From positions 4,055,157 to 4,119,156 of the forward strand of contig NC_133301.1 of NCBI RefSeq assembly GCF_005239225.2: a stretch of DNA of 64,000 nt. Direction: 5' to 3'. A program made the position numbers and the translations under genes. Positions 10,358 to 21,439 of the stretch are shown piece by piece; positions within the stretch are counted from its first letter, which is position 1; every line of letters starts with the position of its first letter. The notes below the pieces were generated by a model. The model ran no database searches and was not told the origin of the DNA. It saw only the letters and a program-made list of their open reading frames with translations. This stretch comes from Populus alba (Eukaryota; Streptophyta; Magnoliopsida; Malpighiales; Salicaceae).

Positions 10358-11761
10358 CTGTTCAGATCCAATGACAGGAATTTACAAGTTCCAAGGATTC
10401 AGCACTAAGAAAATCATGATCTTATTTCGCCACATAAGAAGTACTTCATCAACCTCCAAGAAAACATACTACGTACATGAGGGCTCAAATGATGTCTTCA
10501 TATGTCAATAGGCTTATCAGTTTTGATGAAGGTGGTCACGAGTAATCTCACCATCCCCATTTATTTGATAAAAATTAAGCAGACATATCCTGTTAAAAGC
10601 TTAAGCTTTCTAACAGTTTTTTTCTTAGCCTTGGCACAAATTGCCCATTATAAAAAACAAAGTCGTAGAAGGAACAGGTGACCATCGCCTGAATCCTCGA
10701 ACTGAGGTTGAGGAAAAGGCTGTTATTACCGAATCCCAAAACCAGGCTTAACCGTCAGCATCACATATTATTCTTTACATTATCACAACAGAGTTATTGA
10801 GTGTGTGGGTAGACAGAAGAGGAACTACTGTTCTAGTAAAATGGTAATCAATAATCTAAGATGGAAATCAATGTGAAAAACCTGCCACTCTCCCGCAGTA
10901 GCTGCTATCTTTTAATGGAGTTAGTGGACAAAATAAGACTCGTATCATGTGAAACAACCAGATCCGTAAAGGCTGTCCTTCACCATTAAGACTTCAACTC
11001 AATAGCGGAGAAAGCAACCAGTGAGCATTCCACTATTTCAGGTAAGGAGGACTTTAATTTAGCTTACATAAATTTTATGCCAAACTTTTCACAGAGCCTC
11101 CTACATGTCTAACGGTGCCTTTCAATGCTAGCCAACAACTTATTTTCACCCAGCCACAGAAATATGCAAAGAGCAAAAGACGACTCGTCGTAGCTCAGAG
11201 AACCATTACTATGCTAAATACTTATTTCCATGTTACCTTATATCACTGATTCACTAATTTTACTGATAGAAATTTCTATTGATAATTATGCTGATAATTT
11301 ATTGTTATGTATGTTATTGATGGATTCATGAATAAAAATAGTTTATCAAAAAAATTCTTATTAGTAGTATTGGTACTGGCAATAAATTTATTGATAATAA
11401 ATATAATATAATATAGATTTACAAACAAACAAAATACTTAAAAAAAAAAAAATATGCCCTAATTTTTCACGACTATATCATTAGTCATTATAAGATAGTG
11501 AAAAGAACAAAATTAAAAGTAAATTTAGCAACCTTACTCCTTTCTCTCGAGTTTATGACAATTTCTTTCAATAGTTTATGTTTTGTATGTTTATTTTGGG
11601 CTTGCTATCCCTAATCTAAAAACATAATTGAATGCTCTTTACGACATTTAAAAGTTGTAACTAAAGTATAAATTTGATCAAACCAAAAATTACTTGAAAT
11701 TTCCCAAATTTCAAAAATATTTCGAATGCTTTTATCAAGCGATCAAATCATTGACTTAAAG

Positions 11762-11876
11762 ATTAGTGTTTGAGTTCTAATTTTAAACTAAACCACCTTG
11801 ACCTATAATTAATAAAAAAATTAGGGTTTGAGTTTTAATTTTAACCTAAACCACCTTGATCTATAAAAGAAAAATA
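11762..11876. repeat. 58-bp tandem duplication
   Basis: Two adjacent copies of a unit containing ttagggtttgag and taaaccaccttgacc, starting near 11762 and 11820, with a few differences. Confidence 0.75.
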
Positions 11877-12738
11877 GAAGAATGTCTGATCTCTAAAGCC
11901 ACCATTTTTCCCTTTTGATGGTTATATAGAGGGTAAAGATACAAAAATAAAAATGATTTAATTAGTATAGTTTTTAATCAATGAATTATGCCATAAGAGC
12001 ATTTTATAATAATTCACGTGGGAGATATATGATTTTTAAAATACTATATCATGTTCTAATTAGATAGAAAGACTAGGATGAAATTGTGAAGAAAATTTAG
12101 AGCATAGTTGAGTTTTTTTATGAGGATTCAGTTGTGAATAGTACTTTTATTAGCTAGTTGATACTGTCCTAAAGTTTCCATCATGGGAAAACACCAGTTC
12201 TATAAAAATTCAATTGCAAGCACAAGTAATGTTAATTTAGGGCATTCAATATACTTTCCCCCTTATTATAGATACTTGGTGGAGAAAGAAAACCATCAGC
12301 CAACCCAAATAATTATTTAAATCTAACTTAATTATTTTATGTGAATATTTTAACATGCAGCATATATCCATCACAAATGCATTTTGGACTTATATTGGTA
12401 TTATTGGATTATGTAGGAAGAATACAATGGATTGGGTCCATTCTCATATGAATTGATATTTGAGGAAATCATAAAACAATTAATGAAACAATTTTGTGGC
12501 ATGCGATAGTCACACAATCAGAAAATTAGGAAAAGTTAATAGAATATCTGTGAATATTTAGAAAAAATCTCATTGGTATTAATGATTGCCAAGAATATTG
12601 TCATCCAAAATATCTTGTCATGTTTTTTTTATTACATTATTTTCATCCATAATTTAGAATACTAATGGAATATTCACTTCCAAAAATTAAATTTTATAAT
12701 CCATTGTTTATTGACAAATCAATCATATATATTTTTTA

Positions 12739-12740
12739 AT

Positions 12741-12780
<40 letters not shown>
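12739..12780. repeat. (TA)n microsatellite
   Basis: TA tract interrupted once by an extra A. Confidence 0.85.
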
Positions 12781-12786
<6 letters not shown>

Positions 12787-13041
12787 TTAGTAATTCCATT
12801 GAAGTTTTTCAAAAAAAAAAATTGTTTTGTTTGAAATGATCTCCAAGCCAATAATTACTCAAGATAAACCAACAATAAAAAAAAGTATCTCTAAAAATTG
12901 AAATGATGAACATAAATTAGAAAAACATACAACAAAATTATCCAACAAATATAAATATAATGCTTATAAAACACCGACAAATGTTTATGCATTTTAAATT
13001 TTGTTACCCAACGCAAGATCACATATAAATCAATTAATCAC

Positions 13042-13188
13042 AGTTGAAAATAATAAAATGGCTTGACTTATTTCTTAGTCAACCTTTTCTATTTATATGT
13101 ATGAGGTAGTACACGTCAATAACTATAGGAATCATAACATTGGAATAATCCTACATGAATTCCTATACACACACACACATTTATAATA
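13042..13188 (-). repeat. 3' LTR of the old Copia element
   Basis: Begins agttgaaaataat and ends ttataata before the decayed polypurine-tract complement tgccctttcaag. It includes a short CA repeat at 13166-13179. Confidence 0.85.
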
Positions 13189-13199
13189 TGCCCTTTCAA

Positions 13200-14002
13200 G
13201 CCGAGAGTGGAGGATCGACTCAAAGCTTGTAACGAAAAGCAGTGAATGAAGCAGTGGAAAGCGCTCAGTAAAGACATCTGCAAGGTGATCCTAAGAGGAG
13301 ATAAAAACGAATTTGAATTCTTTCTTCGCAACCTGGTCTCATATAAAAATAATAATCAACTTCAACATGTTTAGTACGGACATGAAAGATAGGATTTGCA
13401 GATAGATAAAGAGCATCAAGATTATCACAACAAATGGTAGGAGCAGAGGTAGACGAAATCTGCAGATCTATTAATAAATATTGAAGCCATATAACCTCAA
13501 TAGTGTCGTCTGCTAAGGCTTTATACTCAACCTTTGTAAAGGAGTGAACAACTGTGCGTTGCTTGCCTGACTTTCATAAAATCGGTGTCTAACCAAAAAA
13601 AATAAGGTAGCCACCCATAGATTTGCAATAATCAATACTACCTACATAATATGCAACCGTAAAACCATGTAGAGTAAAAAAAGAACTACGAGTGATATGG
13701 AAACCATAGGATGTCGTACCTTTAAGATAGTGAAGAATACATTTAACGGCACCTCTATGAGAATCTGTAAGAACATACATAAATTGACAGACTCTATTAA
13801 TAGCAAAGTAGATGTTTGAGCGTGTAAAGGTGAGATATTGAATAGCACCCACGATTTGATGAAACCGTGTAGGGTTAGAAAACAGAACATTTGATAGTAT
13901 GGTAACTTTTGAAGTAGAAACTGGGGTATCAACCGGTTTGCAGGAAGTCATACTAGCCCGAGTAAGGATATCAAGAATACACTTATGTTGGCATAGCATC
14001 AA
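13200..14002 (-). pseudogene. Decayed Copia RNase H region
   Basis: The 13589-14002 stretch still shows ILDILTRASMTSCKPVDTPV and VGAIQYLTFTRSNIYFAINR, matching the end of pol in the younger copy. The SSTEAE region below it is broken by stops. Confidence 0.85.
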
Positions 14003-14039
14003 ACCTAAACGGTGGACTGAACTTCAATACCTAGAAAAT

Positions 14040-15070
14040 AATGAACTACACCTAAGTCACAAAACTTGAACTATAAGCTCAGTAACTGTATTGGGCGGTG
14101 AAGAATAAGAGAGTTGTTGCCCATAAGCAGGATACCATCAACATACACCAAAAGATAAAAGATATTAGCATACTTTTGAAACCCGGCCCGGCCCAGCGGG
14201 TTGACCAAGGACCCGGCCGACCCGAGGCTGGAACAGGGCTGGGTTGAAGAAAAAATAAAGGAAGGAAAAACTCGGTGTGACCTGACTGACCTAGCGGGGT
14301 TGAACCCGGCAAGACCGGCCACAAAACCCGTTGACTTTTATTTTTATTTTTTTTTACTAAAATAACATTGTTTTGATTTTAAAAAAAAAACATTGACCTG
14401 GCTGACACGGTCAAAACTCGGAACCCGGGCCTTGGATCGAGCCGGGTCTTAAAACTATGGATATTAGTACCAACAAACAAGATAAATAAGGAGGTGTCAA
14501 CCTTAGAGACGCGAAAATCCAATTATAAGCAAAAAATCACTCAGATAAGTATACCATGCCATCAATGCTTGTTTTAAACCATACAAGGACTTATGCAATC
14601 GGCACATATGAGTGGAAGAGCATATTCAACAAAACCTGAAGGTTGTTTCATGTAAACATCTTCGGTACAAACATCATTGAGGAAAACATTGTGAATATCA
14701 AGTTGATGGATCTTTTAATTACACAAAACCACAATCGTAAAGATTAAGCTGACGATTACCTAATTAATAATCGAACTAAACATTTCAGAGTAATCAATGC
14801 ATTCTTGCTAAGTAAAACCTCTAGCAATTAGGCGCGCCTTATAGCGCTCAATGTTGCCATCAACAAAACGTTTTATCTTGTACATCTATCGACTACCTAC
14901 AACATTCATTGAAGGATAAAAAGAACTAAAGACCAAGTGTGATTAGAGTGCAAAGCTTGATTTTCATCACATATAGCATCATGTCAAACCTCATACATGT
15001 CAGTATCAGAGAATACAATGGGTTCAAAGGTAGGAGAGGACATTACTCGAGATGAAGGAGTAACAGCGAT
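14040..15070 (-). pseudogene. Decayed Copia reverse transcriptase split by a MITE
   Basis: The catalytic region reads FYLLVYVDGILLMG, with YVDG in place of YVDD, and lies directly beside the MITE insertion. Upstream RT motifs are recognisable at 14640-14900 only as nucleotide similarity to the younger copy. Confidence 0.82.
14169..14459. mobile_element. hAT-type MITE, 291 bp, nested in Copia RT
   Basis: A perfect 8-bp duplication GATATTAG flanks it (14161-14168 and 14460-14467). Ends are imperfect inverted repeats: left catacttttgaaacccggcc, right (reverse complement) catagttttaagacccggct. An 8-bp TSD with short TIRs indicates hAT mobilisation. The body is unusually GC-rich for this region (repeated cccgg and gttgacc motifs) and encodes nothing. 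Decayed relatives appear at 29915-30200 and perhaps 49815-50060. Confidence 0.88.
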
Positions 15071-15399
15071 AGCGGAAACAACCAGACTTGCTGTCTTTGG
15101 CCACTATGAATAAAATACCATAGGGTGTCTAACTATAAGCATCGAGGCAGGAAAAGAGGATGATAAAATGGTATCCTACTACAACAAATAATAAGAGAAA
15201 TCAACCACCAGATTCAGTCCAATCGGAAAGGTAGAGGAAGAAGTTGTCATAGTTAAAGGGTTTACAGTAGAGGCAGAACCTACAACAGAGATGTCACTGG
15301 AAGAAATTGGTGAAGCAGAAAAGGGACAGGAGGGTGACCCAATAGCAATAGAGATGTCTTGGTGGAAACTAGGGGGAACTGCATGCCTATCTGTACCTA

Positions 15400-16396
15400 C
15401 AACAGGATGGTTAGATAAAGATGTATGTGGTGATAAGAGAGATAATGTGTGGTGCTGTTACGGGTGAGTAGAAAGTGGGCTATGTGTAATAAAGACATAT
15501 GGGTGGGTTTTATAGTCCAAAGTGGTATGAAACAATGGTGAATATAGCAGATTAGGTAGGAGGACAGTGGCGGGTTGGTTTAAGGAGGGAGAGATTTTGT
15601 AATCTATTCAAATTTGTCAAAAGGAAACACATGTTCATGAAAACAGTCATGACAAGAAATATAAATGCATAAGTCTAAATGATGATTATGATAATGATGC
15701 AAAAACATAAAGCAAAAGCACCCAAAGGTACGAAAAAAAATGATAATCCAGAAACTGGTGAAACAAACAATCAAACATAGATCTATTTCTTAAGGCAAGA
15801 GTAAGCATGCGATTTATAAGATAAACTGAGGTTTCAAAAGCATAATTCTAAAATCTTAATGGTGCGTTACATTTTCCTAGAAGAGTAAGTCTAGTTTTCA
15901 TAATATGTCTATGACGACGTTCTACTATGCCATTTTGTTCATGAGTGTGAGGACAAATCAGACGATGATGAACACCAATGGTCAGAAAGAAAGTAGATAA
16001 TTTTTTGTATTCACTATGCCAATTAGTTTGAAAAAATTTAATTTTATTGAAAATTGATGCTCAATGAGAGTTTAAAATTTGATAAAAAAAAAAAAAAAAA
16101 AGAGTAAACATCAACTTGGCAACAAGTGGGTAACACCATATATATTTTGTGTACGCATCAACAAAGATAAAAAAATAACAAAAAACATTAGATAAAAAGA
16201 TAGGAGCGGGACCCCAAACATCACTAAAAATTAATTCAAGTGGAGTAGAAATTTTGTGACATGTAGGTCTTAAAGATAGACGTGATGAATTTCTTAATTG
16301 ACAAGATTGACATTGAAAATTAAGACCTTTGTTATTACAAGTAATCTTATTTTTCAAAACTAACAATTTAAAAATACAAGAAATAGGATGACCCAA
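15400..16396 (-). pseudogene. Decayed Copia integrase and pre-integrase region
   Basis: 16061-16396 keeps MGHPISCIFKLLV, the CQSCQ zinc-ligand area and LELIFSDVWGPAP. Below 16060 the integrase is visible only as sequence collinear with 7450-8330, with many stops. Confidence 0.82.
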
Positions 16397-16852
16397 TCAA
16401 TAATGGCATAGATCCGTAGAAGCAAATATGCAAGGAGACCAGTAAGCTTGAGGAAATAATGGGACAGAAGACCTAGTCAAAGCATAGAGACCATCCTTAC
16501 TCTGACTGGAAAGAAGTATTGTCTTGGTGTTGAGATCATTGACATAAAAAATAAATAAGTGAGATTCAAAATAAACATTGTTATCAAGACAAAATTTTTG
16601 AACAAAAAGCAAAGGTCTCATAATATGTGGGACATGAAAAACATTAGACAAGGTAAAAATATGATGTGGTGTGTGTATTTTAGTATAACTGATATTAGAT
16701 ATGAGAAGTTCCTTACCATCACCAACAAGCAAATTATCATTATCGAGAAATGGTTCTGACCCTATCAGATTTGCAAGATCAAGTGTAACGTGTTGATTAG
16801 CACTAGTGTCTGGAAGCCAATCAGTAATACCTATTGAGGAAACATTGCTCAA
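16397..16852 (-). pseudogene. Decayed Copia protease region
   Basis: It reads WLPDTSANQHVTLDLANL; the catalytic D-T-G is altered to D-T-S. The rest aligns with the protease/pre-integrase segment of the younger copy. Confidence 0.85.
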
Positions 16853-16914
16853 TGCTAAATTTATACTAGGTTGTTGTCCATGTCCATGGTGCTAAAGTTG
16901 AGAATAGTGAGGAG

Positions 16915-18110
16915 CTATATGGCTAAAAGATTGGTATAATTGGCAGCATATATTAGTCCAATATGAGGGCGCAGAATAACCCCTGTTTCGATGCCAATTG
17001 CCCTGCCTCTTGTCAGTGTTGGAAGGTCTATTGAAGCTGTGAAAATTAGGCTTGGAAGTAGTAGACCTATTCCCTCTGCCATTGCCATAGTTGGGGCACC
17101 ATTCTCTATAAAACCAACCCTTGTTTCTGTCAAAATTTCTAGAAGGCTGGTATTATGCAACAAGGGCTAAAGGTGGTGTGATTGTTGTGGGCAGTAAAGG
17201 GGCATTGATGACAGTTGACCTCATGGATTGAAGGGAGGTCTTGTGAAGAAATTCATGCGTTACAAGATGACTATAGAGATTGGCATACAAGAGAGGTTCT
17301 GCCTTGGTCACAAAGCTTGTGACTAAATCTTTAAATTCTTCCTGAAGACCACGAAACACATACACATTGAAATCTTCTAGTGAAATAAGCCGGCCGGCAA
17401 CGACCAACTCATCAAATAACATCTTAGCTCTTTGCATAAATTAAGTGATTGAATCATCACCTTGTTGAAGATCTTGAATGGAGCCATGAAGTTACATAAT
17501 ACAAGAAATAGATGAAGAAGCTAGAGCTCATTCAAGCGTGCGCCAAATAGAGTGCGAAGTTTAGCAGTCAACAACAAAATGAAGAACATCCATAAAGAGC
17601 GAAAACAACAATGCACTTAGAATGAGTTGGTCTTGCTACTTCCAATGAAGAAAATAATGATTTACCTAAAGAGAAGTATCATCGACAACAAACATATGTA
17701 GAGAAGGACGTGAAATTGAGCCATTAACAAAATCAAAAACTCATTGGCCTAGAGATATGGCTTTATTTGCCTTCTTCAATATAGGTAATTTGTGTTTGTC
17801 AATTTAAGGGAGATAACTTGGGTAATGTGAGAGAGGGAAACAATGTTGTCCACCGAAGCAAGGTGGATGGCAGTAGTAGAGCTAGGCTGCCAGTAGAGGA
17901 GCGGGTGTTTAGGTTGGCAAAATTTTTAGCCAGCATCTGTTGGCGTTGGGCCACACCAAGATAAAGGAAATAACACCCCACTGACTGCAAATTGGCGGTG
18001 CGGTAAAGAAAAGGATCTGCATCGGCGGTCAACAGAGGAGACTAGGTAGTAAAACAATTGAGAAAGAAGAGTCCATGTGAGAGGGAGAAAAGGAGTTTTA
18101 AGTTATTTAA
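16915..18110 (-). pseudogene. Decayed Copia gag region
   Basis: 17153-17437 retains the gag core (AKMLFDELVVAGRLISLEDF and HLVTHEFLHK). The zinc-knuckle region and N-terminus are interrupted by stops. Confidence 0.82.
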
Positions 18111-18123
18111 GACTTTTATATCA

Positions 18124-18261
18124 AGTTGAGAATAATAAAATGACTTGACTTATCTCTTAGCCAAGCTTTCTTATTTATACGTATGAGGCAATACATGGCA
18201 ATAACTGTAGAACCACGACATTGAAATAATCCTACAAAAAAATTCCTATATATATATATTA
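18124..18261 (-). repeat. 5' LTR of the old Copia element
   Basis: 138 bp starting agttgagaataataaaatg after a mutated primer-binding complement (tatatca). It ends in a TA-rich stretch before ATCAC. Confidence 0.83.
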
Positions 18262-18266
18262 ATCAC

Positions 18267-18589
18267 CTTAGAAGGGGACTCTATAAAAGGGGAGAAGACA
18301 AATTATCATTTTCCCCTTAAAAAAATTTAATCTCTTGTTTCCCTTTAACCATTATCCTCCGTAACCAATATCTCCTGTATTGATTTACCATATAAATTTA
18401 AGTAAGATTCTATTTATATTTACATTATTGCAAAATTTGTATTTCTACAAATTGAAGCATGCTTTGTGTTTGATCAAGGATCCTGACATCATTAGTTTTA
18501 CCTTGTTCATTCGCCTGATTATATATATATATAATATATATACTATATATATATATATATATAATATATATATATATATAATCACCTTT
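18267..18589. other. AT-rich spacer with TA microsatellite
   Basis: No gene is recognised. A compound TA repeat occupies 18521-18582. The sequence after it (aatcacctt) repeats the sequence at the Copia right junction (18261-18269), probably by chance or by an earlier local duplication. Confidence 0.5.
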
Positions 18590-19130
18590 TAATCAAAATC
18601 CTCCTCTATATTTTCATCATTAGCTTGTCCAACTTTATCGTCTTTGTTATTTTCATGGTCTTTCTCATCATCTTCATCAACTTTTCTATGTGTTATTATT
18701 CAATATTACACTTAACTCATCAACATCAATCTCAATATAAGTATTCTCAATGACATAAAAATTTGGATTTTCTAACTCGGTAAATGGAGCTACTAAATAT
18801 GAATTAACTAACTCATCTATTTGAAAGACATCATCTTCCCTGATCACTTCATCATTACCATCTTCAACTACTTGGACATGACTCCTAGGTTTTGCTTTGA
18901 CAATGGATGATCAATCAACTCTATTATAATTATTTCTAAAGAAATGAGTGTATGTATAATACACTTGTTGGCACTGTTTGGCAAAAACAAAAGCATCATT
19001 GATGTTTCGAAGTCTATCTTTTTTATTTATTTATATCAAACCATGATGAAGATCAACTCTAATTCTTTTATTGGTATCATACCACTAGCATTTGTGATAC
19101 GATCCAAGCAAGGTCAGATTCGAATTTTAG
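18590..19130 (-). pseudogene. CACTA (En/Spm) transposon relic, DUF4216-like piece
   Basis: Reading down the minus strand from about 19005 gives INDAFVFAKQCQQVYYTYTH, then NRVD-stop-SSIVKAKPRSHVQVV and an acidic tail ending EIDVDELSVIL. This matches the C-terminal region found in plant CACTA transposase genes, in which a Trp of the usual VDWLSIVKTKPR motif has become a stop. Only this fragment is present and I see no TIRs. Confidence 0.65.
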
Positions 19131-21439
19131 TGTAAAATTTTCTATCGTCTAGTTTTACGCTATTGAGCATAGCTCTAAATCAAATTGTTAGATTGAACTA
19201 AAACTTTACTAGATGATTCCAAATGTATCTTTCTATTGTTAAGGTAAACTTCAAGGTTGGAGTTCAAGAAGAACTTTCGATATAGGTAAGAACAAGTTTA
19301 TGTGATTTTTGTTTTTTACTTCCTTTTGACTTGTGAACTTTCTATTTAACAAAGATTTGTTTCCTACAAAAATATTGGCAACTTGTTTTAGAAATTTTCT
19401 AGTTCTATAAGGATCTTTAATGGGCTGCAACATAATTTCTAAATGTAGCAAAGATTCATTAATGTTCCAAAATTATTTTCTTACAAAGATTTATTATTCA
19501 TCCTAGCTACACAAAGAAAAAATAACTGATGATAATTAATGACATTTTGCTTTCTAGGATAATTGAGCAGCATTGTAGGTTATAAATAAGCCTTATTTTT
19601 ATACTCGTATGTTTGATTTTCTTCTTCTTTTTCACAGCAATATGAGATTAACTTATGACTTAAATTAAATAAAAACATTTCTAGGTGGATAATTGAATGT
19701 AAAAGTGAATCATTTTCTTAATATAACTTAGGAGATTTAAATCTTATTTAAAATAGCTTTGAAAATTGTAAGTTCTATGAATTAATATTTAGGAAAAATA
19801 AAATATATTTTTATTATTCTTTAAGATATTTTAGAATATTTATAAATTAAATATAAATAATTATAGATGGTGAAACATTTAGAATATCCATCAAATATGG
19901 GAGTTGGATTTTCAAAAACCTTTTCTTTTAAAGTTTCAGCCGACCCATCTGCTGACCCCACCCAATCAATGATTAATAAAAAAGCTCCAAACACAACCTT
20001 ATTCCTGCCTTGATGTTTGAGCTTTGTTTCCACATTCTTTTTCTTTTAATCTAAAGGGAGTTTGGTGGCCATATGATCTACGCGTTCAGCTTTCCTCGAT
20101 AACTTCTGGTGAGCCTGTAACTATCACCCATTCTACACTTTTATATCATCTAACTCAACACATCAAATCCCAGGTACTCCATTCATCTAATTATACGTGA
20201 TTTTGTTACATGATTATTTCGTGTTTTTTTAATTATTTTTTTTAAAAAAATTTTAAAATTATTTAGATATATACTAATATTAAAAATAAATTTTTGTCAT
20301 AAAATATAATATTATTTTAATATATTTTCAAGCAAAATAAACCTTTTAAAATAACTATTATTATAATAAATATAAATATTACCTATTTACTTGATGCAAT
20401 TTTAGTTTTTTTTAATTGGTGATATTTTATATAATTAATTATTTCATTATATTATTCTACTTTTGTTTGTGGTGTTTCTATAACTTATTGTAATTACGTG
20501 TATTTAAAAAAACTATTGACAATTCTCATACCATAAAAATATTTTACCCAAATTTTATATATTTCTTAGAGGCATTGTTTTCCCACATGGTATTGATTTT
20601 TTTAATTTTTTTTAAATTTTGATTTGATTATATCTTGAAACTAAAATTAAAAGATAATAATCTTTGTTAAAAACTATATAGTATATTTTATTTTTTATGT
20701 GTATCAAATTTAAAAATTTTATTATCATTCTTGATTTATTAAAGAATACTATTGTATCATTTGAATAGTAATTTTATTAAAAAATATGTTTTATTGAAAA
20801 ATAATAAGAAATCAATAATAAATAAACTAAACTCTTTATATCATCATAAATTTTGAACAGCCTAGCGTAGGTCGATTTAATATAAAGAGAAGAGTTCCTG
20901 AATTTTTTTCAATTTTTATATCCTACTGAAAAAAAAACTATTCAAAATGCATCTTAAACTAAAAACCTACTAATTTAAGAAAATAAATTAAGAAATTATG
21001 ATTGAAAGTAATTTAGTTGAAAAACCTTCTTCATATATTTTTTCAAAATTAAATATCAATAGTGTATATATATATATATATATTTTTATTACTATCTGTG
21101 TATACATAGCAAGATGGACCCGTGTGCATTTTGTTTTTTTTAGTAAATGTTAAAATTTGATTGGTCAAAACTAAAATATATTAACACAGACACGATCCAA
21201 ATAATATGCTAAAATCGAATTATCGAACTGGTATCCTAGAATTAATGTTAACATTCAAAAAATCCAAAAAAACAAAAAAAAGAGTCCGATGATATGATTG
21301 CCAATAAATGTCATTGAAAATATAAACGATCACTAAATTCCTTAGGCAGTGATGTCAACTATTCTGAATATTTTCATTGTACAGTCCCAGTTTCCTGCAC
21401 CATGGACATGTGGAGGTAAAATTGGGAGAATAACAGGAG
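19131..21439. other. AT-rich intergenic sequence
   Basis: Nothing coding is recognised on either strand; the ORFs are short and of low complexity. A TA microsatellite lies at 21065-21083. The stretch 20050-20180 is less AT-rich but shows no domain. Confidence 0.5.

Larger units (their letters stand above)
10363..13036. other. Intergenic sequence, no gene recognised
   Basis: The first 850 bp (10363-11210) are more mixed in composition than the surrounding AT-rich DNA, but I find no convincing ORF or known domain; they may continue the original CCD8 3' flank. The remainder is AT-rich. It includes a 58-bp tandem duplication at 11762-11876 and a long TA tract at 12739-12780. Confidence 0.5.
13042..18261 (-). 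mobile_element. Old full-length Copia element of the same family, with nested MITE
   Basis: LTRs lie at 13042-13188 and 18124-18261, and the flanking duplication is ATCAC (13037-13041 and 18262-18266; the shared stretch may be as long as TTAATCAC). The internal sequence is collinear with the 5359-10357 copy over its whole length but with many stops, frameshifts and substitutions. The LTRs differ in length (147 and 138 bp) and sequence, so this insertion is much older. A 291-bp MITE sits in its RT region at 14169-14459. Confidence 0.92.

Noticed and set aside
10363..11210. snoRNA or tRNA genes
   Set aside because: An isolated TGATGA and a few CTGA motifs occur, but not with C/D-box spacing or flanking stems. 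No tRNA A- and B-box pair was seen.
14071..14324. Two overlapping ORFs of about 80 residues
   Set aside because: They span the junction between a MITE and the Copia RT. Their GC-rich part is MITE sequence and only the YVDG end is real coding history.
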